This document shows positions 55,642 through 63,833 of a DNA stretch of 64,000 nucleotides, one piece after another (position 1 is the first letter of the stretch; every line of letters begins with the position of its first letter). The translations under genes were made by a program, and so were the position numbers. Origin of the DNA: Algoriphagus boseongensis. Its GTDB lineage: Bacteria; Bacteroidota; Bacteroidia; Cytophagales; Cyclobacteriaceae. A model generated the notes under the pieces. That model made no database searches. It had not been told where the DNA came from and was given only the letters and a program-made list of their open reading frames with translations. The DNA lies in NCBI RefSeq assembly GCF_004362805.1, contig NZ_SNYF01000008.1:310001-374000 (forward strand), written 5' to 3'.

Positions 55642-55671
55642 TTTGTGGATTCCGATCTGTTCCTAAATTTG
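55642..55671 (+). promoter_or_regulatory. Bacteroidota-type promoter of the trp operon
   Basis: TTTG at 55642-55645 and TAAATTTG at 55664-55671 (perfect TAnnTTTG) are separated by 18 bp. This matches the Bacteroidota -33/-7 consensus, about 11 bp upstream of the leader ATG. Confidence 0.75.
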
Positions 55672-55681
55672 TCTCAATCTT

Positions 55682-55759
55682 ATGAAAACAATCGCAAACA
55701 AATACTGGTGGTGGCATTCTGAATCTTTCCAAGGGAAAGTACAGCAAGCCGTTGCCTAA
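55682..55759 (+). CDS. trpL: trp operon leader peptide with three consecutive Trp codons
   Basis: A 25-residue ORF beginning MKTIANKYWWWHSES and ending QQAVA; the three TGG codons are at 55706-55714. Three adjacent tryptophans in so short a peptide, between a promoter and an intrinsic terminator upstream of trpE, mark it as the control peptide of transcription attenuation. The stop at 55757-55759 lies just past the segment 55742-55750 that can act as antiterminator. A ribosome finishing the peptide would hide that segment, and one stalled on the Trp codons would free it. Confidence 0.9.
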   Translation: MKTIANKYWWWHSESFQGKVQQAVA

Positions 55760-55814
55760 TTTTGCGCAACACATAGTATCAAAGGCTTACTGGATTTCCC
55801 AGTAAGCCTTTTTT
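55742..55814 (+). terminator. trp attenuator (antiterminator and terminator hairpins)
   Basis: The terminator is a perfect 12-bp stem, AAGGCTTACTGG (55782-55793) with CCAGTAAGCCTT (55799-55810), with a 5-base loop and a T-run. The competing antiterminator pairs CAGCAAGCC (55742-55750) with GGCTTACTG (55784-55792), with one mismatch. The two structures exclude each other. Confidence 0.88.
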
Positions 55815-55835
55815 CATGTCAAAAAATAACCTCGA

Positions 55836-57248
55836 ATGAACCATTTGAAATTTCCAATTCTGACTACTTATCGAAAGCGACTCGCTGATACGATTACGCC
55901 TGTGAGTATTTATCTGCAGATTCGGGATCGTTTTGCCAATCCGATCTTGCTGGAAAGTTCCGATTATCATGGGCAGGAAAACAGTTATTCTTTCATCTGT
56001 TTCAATCCTCTCGCCACCTTTAGCTTTAATGCAGGAACTGTCAAAGAGTTTTTACCAACAGGTGAGACCGTCCAATATGAAGTATCCGAGAAAAATAGGC
56101 TAATGGATTGCTTGCGGGCTTTTGGAAATAAATTTGATCCAACTCCAGACACCCTGAAATTCAGTACTAATGGGCTTTTTGGTTATATCCAGTATGATAC
56201 AGTAGCATGGTTTGAAGACATCAAACTCAGTAAAACCAAACCTTCAGATGTGCCGATGATGCAATATTCGATGTATCAGAACATCATTGTGGTGGATCAT
56301 TACAAAAACGAATTGCACCTATTCGAACATCGGGTTGCTGGGGCTGATAACCCTGAGTATATCTCAGAGATAGAACAATTACTAAACAACAAAAACATTC
56401 CAGCCTATTCCTTCAAAAAAGTTGGTGAGGAGGTATCAAACTATACGGATGAGGAATTCTTGAAAATTCTGAATCAAGGTCGGGAGCATTGTTTTCGTGG
56501 AGATGTTTTTCAAATAGTTCTTTCCAGAAGATTTACCACTGAATTTAAGGGCGATGAATTTAATGTCTATCGTGCGCTCAGATCAGTAAACCCTTCTCCC
56601 TATCTATTCTATTTTGATTACGGATCATTTAAGGTTTTTGGAAGTTCTCCCGAAGCTCAGATTGTAGTCAAAAGCAAAAAGGCTACAATCTATCCTATCG
56701 CCGGAACTTTCAGAAGAACAGGCAATGATGCAGAGGATGCGATTTTAGCTAGAAAGCTCTATGATGACCCCAAGGAAAATTCCGAGCACGTGATGCTCGT
56801 GGATTTGGCCAGAAATGATTTGTCCCGTTCCTCAGATGTTGTAAATGTGGAGGTATTTAAAGAAATCCAATATTATTCTCATGTGATTCATTTGGTTTCG
56901 AAGGTTACCGGAGAATTACCTGCCGGAGCAAATCCGCTCCAATTGGTTGCCGATACCTTTCCTGCAGGCACACTTTCTGGTGCTCCAAAATACCGTGCAA
57001 TGCAGTTAATTGATGAATTGGAAAATATCAGCCGCCAATTCTACGGAGGAGCGATTGGTTATCTGGGATTTAACGGGGACTTCAATCATGCCATTTTGAT
57101 TAGGTCTTTTGTTTCTGAAAATAATCAACTCCGTTTTCAGGCTGGTGCAGGAGTTGTCGCTAAATCTTCCATTCCTTCAGAGCTCCAAGAAGTAGCCAAT
57201 AAGTTGGAGGCACTGCGAGTGGCTCTTAGAGCGGCAGAAAATATTTGA
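55836..57248 (+). CDS. trpE: Anthranilate synthase component I
   Basis: A 470-residue chorismate-binding enzyme. The N-terminal part (KFPILTTYRKRLADTITPVS) carries ESSDYHGQENSYSFIC, matching the L-L-E-S tryptophan-binding region. The catalytic part includes GDVFQIVLSRRF, PSPYLFYFDYGSFKVFGSSP, PIAGTFRRTG, ENSEHVMLVDLARNDLSR, FPAGTLSGAPKYRAM and YGGAIGYLGF. It converts chorismate and ammonia from TrpG into anthranilate, the first step of tryptophan synthesis. It is the first structural gene behind the attenuator. Confidence 0.95.
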   Translation: MNHLKFPILTTYRKRLADTITPVSIYLQIRDRFANPILLESSDYHGQENSYSFICFNPLATFSFNAGTVKEFLPTGETVQYEVSEKNRLMDCLRAFGNKFDPTPDTLKFSTNGLFGYIQYDTVAWFEDIKLSKTKPSDVPMMQYSMYQNIIVVDHYKNELHLFEHRVAGADNPEYISEIEQLLNNKNIPAYSFKKVGEEVSNYTDEEFLKILNQGREHCFRGDVFQIVLSRRFTTEFKGDEFNVYRALRSVNPSPYLFYFDYGSFKVFGSSPEAQIVVKSKKATIYPIAGTFRRTGNDAEDAILARKLYDDPKENSEHVMLVDLARNDLSRSSDVVNVEVFKEIQYYSHVIHLVSKVTGELPAGANPLQLVADTFPAGTLSGAPKYRAMQLIDELENISRQFYGGAIGYLGFNGDFNHAILIRSFVSENNQLRFQAGAGVVAKSSIPSELQEVANKLEALRVALRAAENI

Positions 57249-57260
57249 ACCTATTGAACC

Positions 57261-57827
57261 ATGAAAATACTGGTACTTGATAATTACGATTCCTTCACCT
57301 ACAATCTGGTTTACATTGTCAGACAATTAGGCTATGCGGAGGTGATGGATGTCTTTAGGAATGATAAGATTTCCCTGGAAGATGTGTCTCAATATGATAA
57401 AATCATTCTTTCTCCTGGTCCAGGGGTTCCTTCGGAGGCGGGGATTATGCCGGAGTTGTTGAAAAGGTATTCTTCCACTAAGTCGATTCTAGGTGTTTGC
57501 CTTGGACATCAGGCCATTGGGGAAGCTTTTGGAGGAAGTTTGATAAATCTCTCCGAAGTTCTTCATGGTGTTGCCTCTACGGTGAAAGTAGAAAAGGATC
57601 TTTTATTTGAAGGCATGCCGGATACCTTTAAGATTGGAAGGTATCATTCTTGGGTTATTGATGAATCAACTCTATCTCCTGAACTGGAAGTGATCGCCCG
57701 CACTCCAGACAAACAAATCATGGCGGTCCGTCATAAAACCTTTGCTGTCAGAGGGGTTCAGTTTCACCCAGAAAGTATTCTCACAGAAAACGGAATAAAA
57801 ATTGTCCAGAATTGGTTAGAATCTTGA
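57261..57827 (+). CDS. trpG: Anthranilate synthase component II (glutamine amidotransferase)
   Basis: A 188-residue class I glutamine amidotransferase: ILVLDNYDSFTYNLVYIV, ILSPGPGVPSEAG, nucleophile Cys in LGVCLGHQAIGEAFGG at ~79, HGVAS and the His-Glu pair in VQFHPESILT. It supplies ammonia to TrpE. Homologues can also serve para-aminobenzoate synthesis, but the operon position favours tryptophan. It starts 12 bp after trpE. Confidence 0.95.
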   Translation: MKILVLDNYDSFTYNLVYIVRQLGYAEVMDVFRNDKISLEDVSQYDKIILSPGPGVPSEAGIMPELLKRYSSTKSILGVCLGHQAIGEAFGGSLINLSEVLHGVASTVKVEKDLLFEGMPDTFKIGRYHSWVIDESTLSPELEVIARTPDKQIMAVRHKTFAVRGVQFHPESILTENGIKIVQNWLES

Positions 57828-57849
57828 TTCTGCCCAAAATCACCCAACC

Positions 57850-58860
57850 ATGAAAGAAGTACTTAATCACCTAATAGAGCATAAAACCCTCTCTCAAGAA
57901 GAGTCAAAAGAAGTCCTGAAAAATCTGGCTTCCGGAGCTTATAATTCCAGTCAGGTGGCTGCTTTTATGACAGTCTACTTGATGCGATCTATTACTGTGG
58001 AGGAGTTAAGAGGATTTAGAGAGGCGATGCTGGAACTTTGTATCCCTGTCGAAATTGCTGAATATGACGCCATGGATCTTTGCGGGACAGGAGGAGACGG
58101 AAAAGATACCTTTAATATTTCCACCTTGTCTTCATTTGTAGTAGCCGGTGCTGGGCAAAATGTAGCCAAGCATGGAAATACTGGGGTTTCCTCCATTTGT
58201 GGTTCTTCTAATTTGTTGGCCTACTTTGGTTATGAGTTTACCAATGATATTTCAGAGATCAGAAGATCATTGGAAGAGGCAGGAATTTGTTTTTTACATG
58301 CTCCTCTTTTTCACCCGGCGATGAAAAATGTTGCACCGATCCGAAAAGAGTTGGGGGTGAAAACCTTCTTCAACATGCTCGGTCCAATGGTGAATCCAAG
58401 TTTCCCGGATAAGCAACTGGTAGGCGTGTTTAGCTTGGAATTAGCAAGGCTTTATGCCTATCTCTATCAGGAATCTGAAGCTCAGTTTTCCATTCTGCAT
58501 GCCTTGGATGGATATGATGAGATTTCTCTCACGGGGGCCTTCAAGATGATTTCTAATTCTGGAGAAAAGGTTTTCCAGCCCGAACAAATTGGCTTGTCAA
58601 AGCTTACCGCGGAAAGCATCAAAGGAGGGGAGACAGTACAAGAATCAGCCAAGATTTTTGAAAATATTCTGAAAGGGAAAGGCTCCAAATCCCAAAATGA
58701 AGTGGTTTTAGCCAATTCTGCAGCAGCTTTGGTCACTGCAAATCCTGCTTTGTCTTTTCCAGAAGCAGTGGCTATAGCCGAGGAGGTTTTGATGAGCGGA
58801 AAGGCTTTAAAAGTTTTCAATGGCTTAGTCAACCCAAAAACAACAGTTTCACTAGCATAA
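57850..58860 (+). CDS. trpD: Anthranilate phosphoribosyltransferase
   Basis: A 336-residue TrpD: the DLCGTGGDGKDTFNISTLSS phosphoribosyl-pyrophosphate loop, AKHGNTGVSSICGSSNLLAY, FLHAPLFHPAMKNVAPIRKE and TFFNMLGPMVNP. It attaches phosphoribosyl to anthranilate, the second step after TrpEG. It lies 22 bp after trpG and 10 bp before trpC in the operon. Confidence 0.96.
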   Translation: MKEVLNHLIEHKTLSQEESKEVLKNLASGAYNSSQVAAFMTVYLMRSITVEELRGFREAMLELCIPVEIAEYDAMDLCGTGGDGKDTFNISTLSSFVVAGAGQNVAKHGNTGVSSICGSSNLLAYFGYEFTNDISEIRRSLEEAGICFLHAPLFHPAMKNVAPIRKELGVKTFFNMLGPMVNPSFPDKQLVGVFSLELARLYAYLYQESEAQFSILHALDGYDEISLTGAFKMISNSGEKVFQPEQIGLSKLTAESIKGGETVQESAKIFENILKGKGSKSQNEVVLANSAAALVTANPALSFPEAVAIAEEVLMSGKALKVFNGLVNPKTTVSLA

Positions 58861-58870
58861 GATTAAAACA

Positions 58871-59692
58871 ATGAATATCCTGGATAAAATAATCGCAGAT
58901 AAGTATAAAGAAGTAGAGGAGAAGAAGAGCTTGGTTCCAGTGAAATTGCTCGAGAAGAGTGTTTATTTCCCTGGTTCAGTGGTTTCGATGAAAAAATATG
59001 TGACCCAACCTGACAAGTCCGGTATTATCGCGGAATTCAAAAGAAAATCTCCTTCCAAGGGAATGATCAATGGAGCTGCAAGTGTGGAAACAGTAAGCAT
59101 AGGATATATGCAAGCTGAGGCTTCGGCATTATCCATTTTGACTGATAAAGAGTATTTCGGTGGTACAAATGAAGACTTGAAAATTGCTCGGAAATTCAAC
59201 TTCTGTCCTATCCTTCGAAAGGATTTTGTAGTAGATGAATACCAAATCATTGAAGCTAAATCCATAGGAGCCGATTGCATCTTATTGATCGCTGCTGCTT
59301 TGGAACCGGAAAAATTGAAGTCTTTAGCCTATTTCGCCAAAAGCCTCGGATTGGAAGTATTGATGGAGGTTCATGATGGGGAGGAATTGGAAAGAAGCCT
59401 TTGCGACGGATTGGATTTGGTGGGAGTAAATAACAGAAACCTTAAAACTTTTGAGGTTTCTCTGGATACTTCACTGGCTTTGGTCAATCAAATACCAAAC
59501 TCATTTGTCAAGATTTCTGAAAGTGGAATTTCTGATCCAAAAACTTTGATCCAATTGAGCGAAGCTGGATTTGATGGGTTTTTGATAGGAGAAAACTTTA
59601 TGAAATCAGCACGCCCGGAGCAGGCAGCTTACAATTTCATCAAAGAGTTTAAAAAATTAAAATCCAAAGAATCCGAACCTAGCCAAGCCTGA
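58871..59692 (+). CDS. trpC: Indole-3-glycerol phosphate synthase
   Basis: A 273-residue TIM barrel: IIAEFKRKSPSKGMI with the catalytic Lys and Glu, ALSILTDKEYFGG, CPILRKDFVVDEYQIIEAKS, LLIAAAL, VGVNNRNLKTFEV and VKISESGISDP. It closes the indole ring from carboxyphenylamino-deoxyribulose phosphate. It is a stand-alone TrpC, not fused to TrpF as in enterobacteria. Its stop overlaps the trpF start (TGATG), giving coupled translation. Confidence 0.96.
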   Translation: MNILDKIIADKYKEVEEKKSLVPVKLLEKSVYFPGSVVSMKKYVTQPDKSGIIAEFKRKSPSKGMINGAASVETVSIGYMQAEASALSILTDKEYFGGTNEDLKIARKFNFCPILRKDFVVDEYQIIEAKSIGADCILLIAAALEPEKLKSLAYFAKSLGLEVLMEVHDGEELERSLCDGLDLVGVNNRNLKTFEVSLDTSLALVNQIPNSFVKISESGISDPKTLIQLSEAGFDGFLIGENFMKSARPEQAAYNFIKEFKKLKSKESEPSQA

Positions 59693-60318
59693 TGGAAATC
59701 AAAGTTTGCGGGATGCGGGAGCCGGAAAATATCCGGGAATTGATAAAAGTGATTCAACCCGATTGGATGGGTTTGATCTTTTATCCTAAATCACCACGAT
59801 TCGTTTCGCTTGAAAACCAAGCCTGGATTTCATCTTTGGAAGTCAAAAAAGTTGGGGTTTTCGTAAACGAAAATGAAGAGGAAATACTTCGCAAGATTCA
59901 GGATTTCAAGCTTTCCGCAGTTCAATTGCATGGGCAGGAAAGTCCGGATTTTGTAAAATCGTTGGCGAGCAAAACTGAGGTTGAACTTTGGAAGGTGGTT
60001 TCGGTGAAGGAGGAAATAGAGTGGGATAGGCTTAAAGAGTATGAGTCTTTAGTGGATAAATTTCTCTTTGATACAGCTTCTGTTTCCCATGGTGGGACAG
60101 GGAGAAGATTTGATTGGACTTATTTGAAAACTTATCCCTTCAACAAAGGATTTCTACTAGGTGGAGGCTTGGAAGAGGGAATTGAGGAAGAAATTTTAGC
60201 TTTGGCAGCCGAAATCCCCACACTCATTGGAGTGGATTTGAATTCCAAATTTGAAGTTGCTCCTGGGCTCAAGAATATTGAAAAATTAAAGCGTTTTAAA
60301 GAAAATATTAGACCATAG
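59692..60318 (+). CDS. trpF: Phosphoribosylanthranilate isomerase
   Basis: A 208-residue TIM barrel opening with EIKVCGMREPENIRELI (catalytic Cys), then WMGLIFYPKSPRFV, VGVFVNENEEEIL, AVQLHGQESPDFVKSL, FLFDTASVSHGGTGRRFDW with the catalytic Asp, LLGGGLEEG and GVDLNSKFEVAPGLK. It converts phosphoribosylanthranilate to the TrpC substrate. Its position between trpC and trpB follows the usual Bacteroidota order; trpB follows after 46 bp with a short palindrome in the gap. Confidence 0.95.
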   Translation: MEIKVCGMREPENIRELIKVIQPDWMGLIFYPKSPRFVSLENQAWISSLEVKKVGVFVNENEEEILRKIQDFKLSAVQLHGQESPDFVKSLASKTEVELWKVVSVKEEIEWDRLKEYESLVDKFLFDTASVSHGGTGRRFDWTYLKTYPFNKGFLLGGGLEEGIEEEILALAAEIPTLIGVDLNSKFEVAPGLKNIEKLKRFKENIRP

Positions 60319-60324
60319 CTGAGG

Positions 60325-60341
60325 GTCCATAGTTTATGGAC
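60325..60341. repeat. Short palindrome between trpF and trpB
   Basis: GTCCATA-GTT-TATGGAC forms a perfect 7-bp inverted repeat in the 46-bp gap. There is no T-run, so it is not a terminator; it may be an end fragment of an intergenic repeat. Confidence 0.5.
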
Positions 60342-60364
60342 TGCTAACTATCAACTTGAAGAAT

Positions 60365-61543
60365 ATGATACGTGTAGATGAAAAGGGCTTTTATGGCAAA
60401 TTTGGAGGAGCATATATTCCCGAAATGCTTTACCCCAATGTGGAGGAATTAAAGGAAAATTATGAAGCGATTATGGCTTCTGAGGATTTCCAGAAGGAAT
60501 TTCGAAGCCTGTTAAAAGACTACGTAGGAAGGCCAACACCTCTTTATTTAGCCAATCGGCTTTCGGAAAAATATGGCGCTAAAATTTATCTAAAGCGGGA
60601 AGATCTTTGTCATACTGGTGCACACAAGGTCAATAATACCATAGGTCAAATCTTGTTAGCTAAGCGCTTGGGCAAAAAGCGAATCATCGCAGAAACAGGA
60701 GCTGGACAACATGGGGTAGCGACCGCTACGGTTTGTGCACTGATGGGCATGGACTGCACGGTTTACATGGGAGAAATAGACATTGCAAGGCAAAGACCGA
60801 ATGTGGAGCGAATGAAGATCTTGGGGGCAAAGGTGGTTCCTGCTACCTCCGGTTCAAAAACCCTTAAGGATGCCACTAATGAAGCCATGCGTGCTTGGAT
60901 CAATAATCCAGTCGATACCCACTATATCATTGGATCAGTTGTAGGTCCACACCCTTATCCAGAGATGGTTGCCAGATTTCAATCTGTGATATCTGAAGAG
61001 ATTAGATGGCAATTGAAGGAAAAAGAAGGTAGAGAGAATCCGGATATAGTTATTGCCTGTGTAGGAGGTGGATCCAATGCTGCTGGCGCTTTTTATCATT
61101 ATTACAATACTCCTGAAGTTCGTTTGGTCGCCGCTGAAGCAGCAGGCCTTGGCGTGAGTTCTGGAAAATCAGCCGCTACTACTGCTCTTGGAACTCCAGG
61201 CATTTTACATGGATCCAAAACGATTTTGATGCAAACTGAAGATGGACAGGTAGTGGAGCCACATTCCATTTCTGCTGGCTTGGATTACCCTGGAATCGGC
61301 CCAGTTCACGCGCATCTATTCGATATCGGTAGAGGCGAATTTGTGGCAGTTGAAGATAAGGATGCTATGGCAGCAGGGATCGAGTTGAGTCGCTTGGAAG
61401 GAATAATCCCTGCAATTGAATCAGCTCATGCTATCTATGCCCTAAATCAGATCGAATATGGAAAAGATGATATCATTGTAATCAATCTTTCCGGTAGAGG
61501 AGATAAGGACTTGGAGACTTATATCAAGTGGGGAGGATATTGA
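60365..61543 (+). CDS. trpB: Tryptophan synthase beta subunit
   Basis: Start taken at ATG 60365 ([20 protein letters not shown]); TTG 60356 would add three residues. It is a 392-residue PLP enzyme: [40 protein letters not shown] with the PLP lysine, [52 protein letters not shown] and [14 protein letters not shown]. It joins indole and serine to make tryptophan together with TrpA. A repeat element separates it from trpA. Confidence 0.96.
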   Translation: MIRVDEKGFYGKFGGAYIPEMLYPNVEELKENYEAIMASEDFQKEFRSLLKDYVGRPTPLYLANRLSEKYGAKIYLKREDLCHTGAHKVNNTIGQILLAKRLGKKRIIAETGAGQHGVATATVCALMGMDCTVYMGEIDIARQRPNVERMKILGAKVVPATSGSKTLKDATNEAMRAWINNPVDTHYIIGSVVGPHPYPEMVARFQSVISEEIRWQLKEKEGRENPDIVIACVGGGSNAAGAFYHYYNTPEVRLVAAEAAGLGVSSGKSAATTALGTPGILHGSKTILMQTEDGQVVEPHSISAGLDYPGIGPVHAHLFDIGRGEFVAVEDKDAMAAGIELSRLEGIIPAIESAHAIYALNQIEYGKDDIIVINLSGRGDKDLETYIKWGGY

Positions 61544-61554
61544 AATTCTAGAAT

Positions 61555-61666
61555 TCAGAATTACGATTTACGAGGTAAAACTGAACTTCAACTCGGATTT
61601 CCAAGGCTTTTACTTGTGGAAAAGGAGTTGGAGGATCAACTAGGCATCGTAATTCGTAACTCGTAA
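61555..61666. repeat. Inverted-repeat element between trpB and trpA
   Basis: The outer arms TCAGAATTACGATTTACGA (61555-61573) and TCGTAATTCGTAACTCGTAA (61647-61666) are inverted relative to each other. An inner stem pairs CAACTC...TTTCC with GGAAA...GAGTTG. The outer arms resemble those of the element at 62480 in both sequence and order, so the two belong to one repeat family. Confidence 0.65.
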
Positions 61667-61679
61667 CCCGTATTTAAAA

Positions 61680-62456
61680 ATGAATCGCATACATTACCTA
61701 TTTAACCATAAAAAGGAGCGCGTCCTCTCCATCTATTTTACCGCTGGATTTCCAAATCTGGAGGATACGGTTTCTATCATGGAAGCTATCCAAGCGGGTG
61801 GGGCAGATATCATCGAGATTGGAGTTCCTTATTCTGATCCAGTTGCCGATGGTCCTACCATTCAGGACAGCAATAAAATTGCCTTGGACAATGGCATGAC
61901 CATGAAGTTGCTTTTTGAGCAGCTCATTGGATTTCGGGCAAAAATCCATCTCCCAGTTGTTTTGATGGGGTATTTGAACCCGATCATCCAATTTGGAATG
62001 GAGGAGTTTTGTCAAAAATGTAAGGAAGTGGGAGTGGACGGGTTGATCGTGCCAGATTTACCTATGCAGCAGTATTTGGATGAATACAAAGCCTTATTCG
62101 ATCAATTCGGAATCGTCAATACTTTCTTGATTTCTCCACAGACTTCTGAAAAGCGAATCCGGGAAATCGATGAAAACACCGATGGGTTTATCTACATGGT
62201 TTCTTCGCATTCCATCACAGGAGCTAAAGCGGAAATTTCAGAAGAACAGATCACCTATTTCAAGCGAGTGGAGGAAATGAATCTCAAGAATCCTAGACTG
62301 ATAGGATTTGGTATTTCAGATTCAGAAACTTTCAGCACAGCGTCCAAGTATAGCAATGGAGCCATCATCGGATCGGCTTTTATCAAAGTGATTAAAGATT
62401 CCAAAAACCTGAGCGAAGACATCCAGAAGTATTTAAAAGGAGTTAAAGCTCAGTGA
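61680..62456 (+). CDS. trpA: Tryptophan synthase alpha subunit
   Basis: A 258-residue TIM barrel: LSIYFTAGFPNLEDT, ADIIEIGVPYSDPVADGPTI with the catalytic Glu and Asp, PVVLMGYLNPIIQFG, GVDGLIVPDLPMQQ, TFLISPQTSEKRI, YMVSSHSITGAK and IGFGISDSETF. It releases indole for TrpB. It is separated from trpB by 136 bp holding a repeat element, yet remains in the same orientation and probably the same transcript. Confidence 0.95.
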   Translation: MNRIHYLFNHKKERVLSIYFTAGFPNLEDTVSIMEAIQAGGADIIEIGVPYSDPVADGPTIQDSNKIALDNGMTMKLLFEQLIGFRAKIHLPVVLMGYLNPIIQFGMEEFCQKCKEVGVDGLIVPDLPMQQYLDEYKALFDQFGIVNTFLISPQTSEKRIREIDENTDGFIYMVSSHSITGAKAEISEEQITYFKRVEEMNLKNPRLIGFGISDSETFSTASKYSNGAIIGSAFIKVIKDSKNLSEDIQKYLKGVKAQ

Positions 62457-62479
62457 GCAACTATAAACTACATACAATT

Positions 62480-62604
62480 TCAGAATTTTGATTTACGATT
62501 TATGACCCAATTTTAATCTTCAATCCCCAAACCTAAAGTCAAACGTTTGGATGTGGGGATTGAAGTACAAAATGACCTTGTAAATCGTACTTCGCAAATC
62601 GCAT
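62480..62604. repeat. Inverted-repeat element between trpA and the DAHP synthase gene
   Basis: The outer arms TCAGAATTTTGATTTACGA (62480-62498) and TCGTACTTCGCAAATCGCAT (62585-62604) parallel those of the element at 61555. An inner hairpin is formed by CTTCAATCCCCAAAC (62518-62532) with GTTT (62545-62548) and GGGGATTGAAG (62555-62565). It looks like a miniature dispersed element. Confidence 0.65.
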
Positions 62605-62610
62605 ATACCT

Positions 62611-63630
62611 ATGATTATCCAACTTCAACCCGATATTTCCGAAAATCAAAAGGAAAAATTGATTTCTAAAGTCAATGAGATCGGCTACAAAACTACCGAG
62701 GTAAAAACTCAATTGGGAGATTACCTGATCGGAATCGGAAAAAATGAATTCGATATCAGGAAAATCGGCCAAATGGACGGTATTCGAGATATCCATATTG
62801 TCTCTGATGAATATAAGTTGGTTTCCAAAAAGTGGAAGGTAAAACCTACTTCGGTTGATTTGGGAGACGGAGTTTTTATCCAGGATGGCGAGATGGCCAT
62901 CATCACCGGTCCTTGTTCGATTGAATCTGAGGAGCAAATTCAAAAGGTGGTGGATCACTGCGTAGAAAATGGAATTCGCATGATGCGTGGTGGCGTATTC
63001 AAACCAAGGACTTCTCCTTATGCTTTCCGGGGAATGGGGATCGAGGGCCTTCAATTGTGGCATTCCATTGCTTCCAAAGCCGGAATCAAGATCGTAACTG
63101 AAGTGATGCAGACGTCCCAAATCGAAGAAATGTATCCTTACGTGGATGTGTATCAGGTCGGTGCTCGAAATTCCCAAAACTTTAACCTTTTGGACGAACT
63201 GGGAAAGGTCGATAAAGCAGTCATGATCAAGCGTGGGATTTCTGGAACCATCGAGGAATTGCTTCAGTCAGCAGAGTATGTTTTCTCCGGAGGAAATGAA
63301 AAACTGATCCTGTGCGAGAGAGGCATACGTACGTATGAGAAGGCTTCAAGAAATACCTTGGACCTGAATGCAATTCCAATTTTGAAAGCCAAATCTCACT
63401 TGCCCGTAATTGTTGACCCTTCTCACGGAATTGGTATTCGGGCCTATGTGCCTCAGATGGCTTTGGCGGGAGTGATGGCCGGAGCTGATGGAGTGATCTA
63501 CGAATCTCATGAGGTGCCTGAAAAAGCCTATTCTGATGGACAGCAGACTTTGGATTTTGCTCAGAGTGCCAGGCTTGCCGCTTGGATCCGCGAGATTTTC
63601 GCTAAAAGAAAAACATTTGAGTTGCTGTAA
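62611..63630 (+). CDS. 3-deoxy-7-phosphoheptulonate (DAHP) synthase with ferredoxin-like regulatory domain
   Basis: A 339-residue type I-beta DAHP synthase. Residues ~1-70 are a ferredoxin-like domain (MIIQLQPDISENQKEKLISK), as in the Thermotoga enzyme where it mediates feedback control. The catalytic barrel shows AIITGPCSIESEEQIQKVVD, MRGGVFKPRTSPYAFRGMG, VYQVGARNSQNFNLLDELGK, VMIKRGISGTIEELL, CERGIRTYEK and PVIVDPSHGIGIR with the metal-binding residues. It condenses PEP and erythrose-4-phosphate, the entry to the shikimate pathway. Its place at the end of the trp operon would link supply of chorismate to tryptophan demand. Confidence 0.93.
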   Translation: MIIQLQPDISENQKEKLISKVNEIGYKTTEVKTQLGDYLIGIGKNEFDIRKIGQMDGIRDIHIVSDEYKLVSKKWKVKPTSVDLGDGVFIQDGEMAIITGPCSIESEEQIQKVVDHCVENGIRMMRGGVFKPRTSPYAFRGMGIEGLQLWHSIASKAGIKIVTEVMQTSQIEEMYPYVDVYQVGARNSQNFNLLDELGKVDKAVMIKRGISGTIEELLQSAEYVFSGGNEKLILCERGIRTYEKASRNTLDLNAIPILKAKSHLPVIVDPSHGIGIRAYVPQMALAGVMAGADGVIYESHEVPEKAYSDGQQTLDFAQSARLAAWIREIFAKRKTFELL

Positions 63631-63635
63631 ATAAT

Positions 63636-63667
63636 TTTGTCCTAAGTCAATAACCTGATTAACTTTA
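63636..63667 (+). promoter_or_regulatory. Bacteroidota-type promoter before the second leader
   Basis: TTTG at 63636-63639 and TAACTTTA at 63660-63667 (one mismatch to TAnnTTTG) are separated by 20 bp, just upstream of the leader ATG at 63672. Confidence 0.6.
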
Positions 63668-63671
63668 TAGC

Positions 63672-63725
63672 ATGAATCCTACACCAAGAACCTACGTACA
63701 TCATTCTTATCACTTCCTCCAATGA
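63672..63725 (+). CDS. Putative leader peptide with Tyr, His and Phe codons
   Basis: A 17-codon ORF, MNPTPRTYVHHSYHFLQ, ending in TGA at 63723-63725. Six of its last ten residues are Tyr, His or Phe (Y, H, H, Y, H, F). It lies between a promoter-like sequence and a terminator, and its stop is immediately followed by the antiterminator strand at 63726-63733. The layout copies the trp leader at 55682. The downstream gene makes tyrosine from phenylalanine, so control by charged tRNA-Tyr is the simplest reading; His or Phe sensing is not excluded. Confidence 0.7.
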   Translation: MNPTPRTYVHHSYHFLQ

Positions 63726-63793
63726 GGGATAGGGATGTATTGGTTTGAAATGTAAAATCAAAAGGCCTATTCCAACCGGATTAGGCCTTTTTT
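63726..63793 (+). terminator. Attenuator before phenylalanine hydroxylase
   Basis: The terminator stem pairs AAAGGCCTA (63761-63769) with TAGGCCTTT (63782-63790), extended inward by TCC/GGA and followed by T's. The alternative is GGGATAGG (63726-63733) pairing with CCTATTCC (63766-63773), 8 bp with one G-U. The two structures exclude each other. Confidence 0.75.
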
Positions 63794-63833
63794 GGTTATT
63801 GGATTAAGCGAAAGAGATATAAACCCAAATTAA

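Noticed and set aside
63672..63725. Histidine operon leader
   Set aside because: Three His codons are present, but no his gene follows; the downstream gene is an aromatic amino acid hydroxylase, so Tyr/Phe control is more likely, though not proven.
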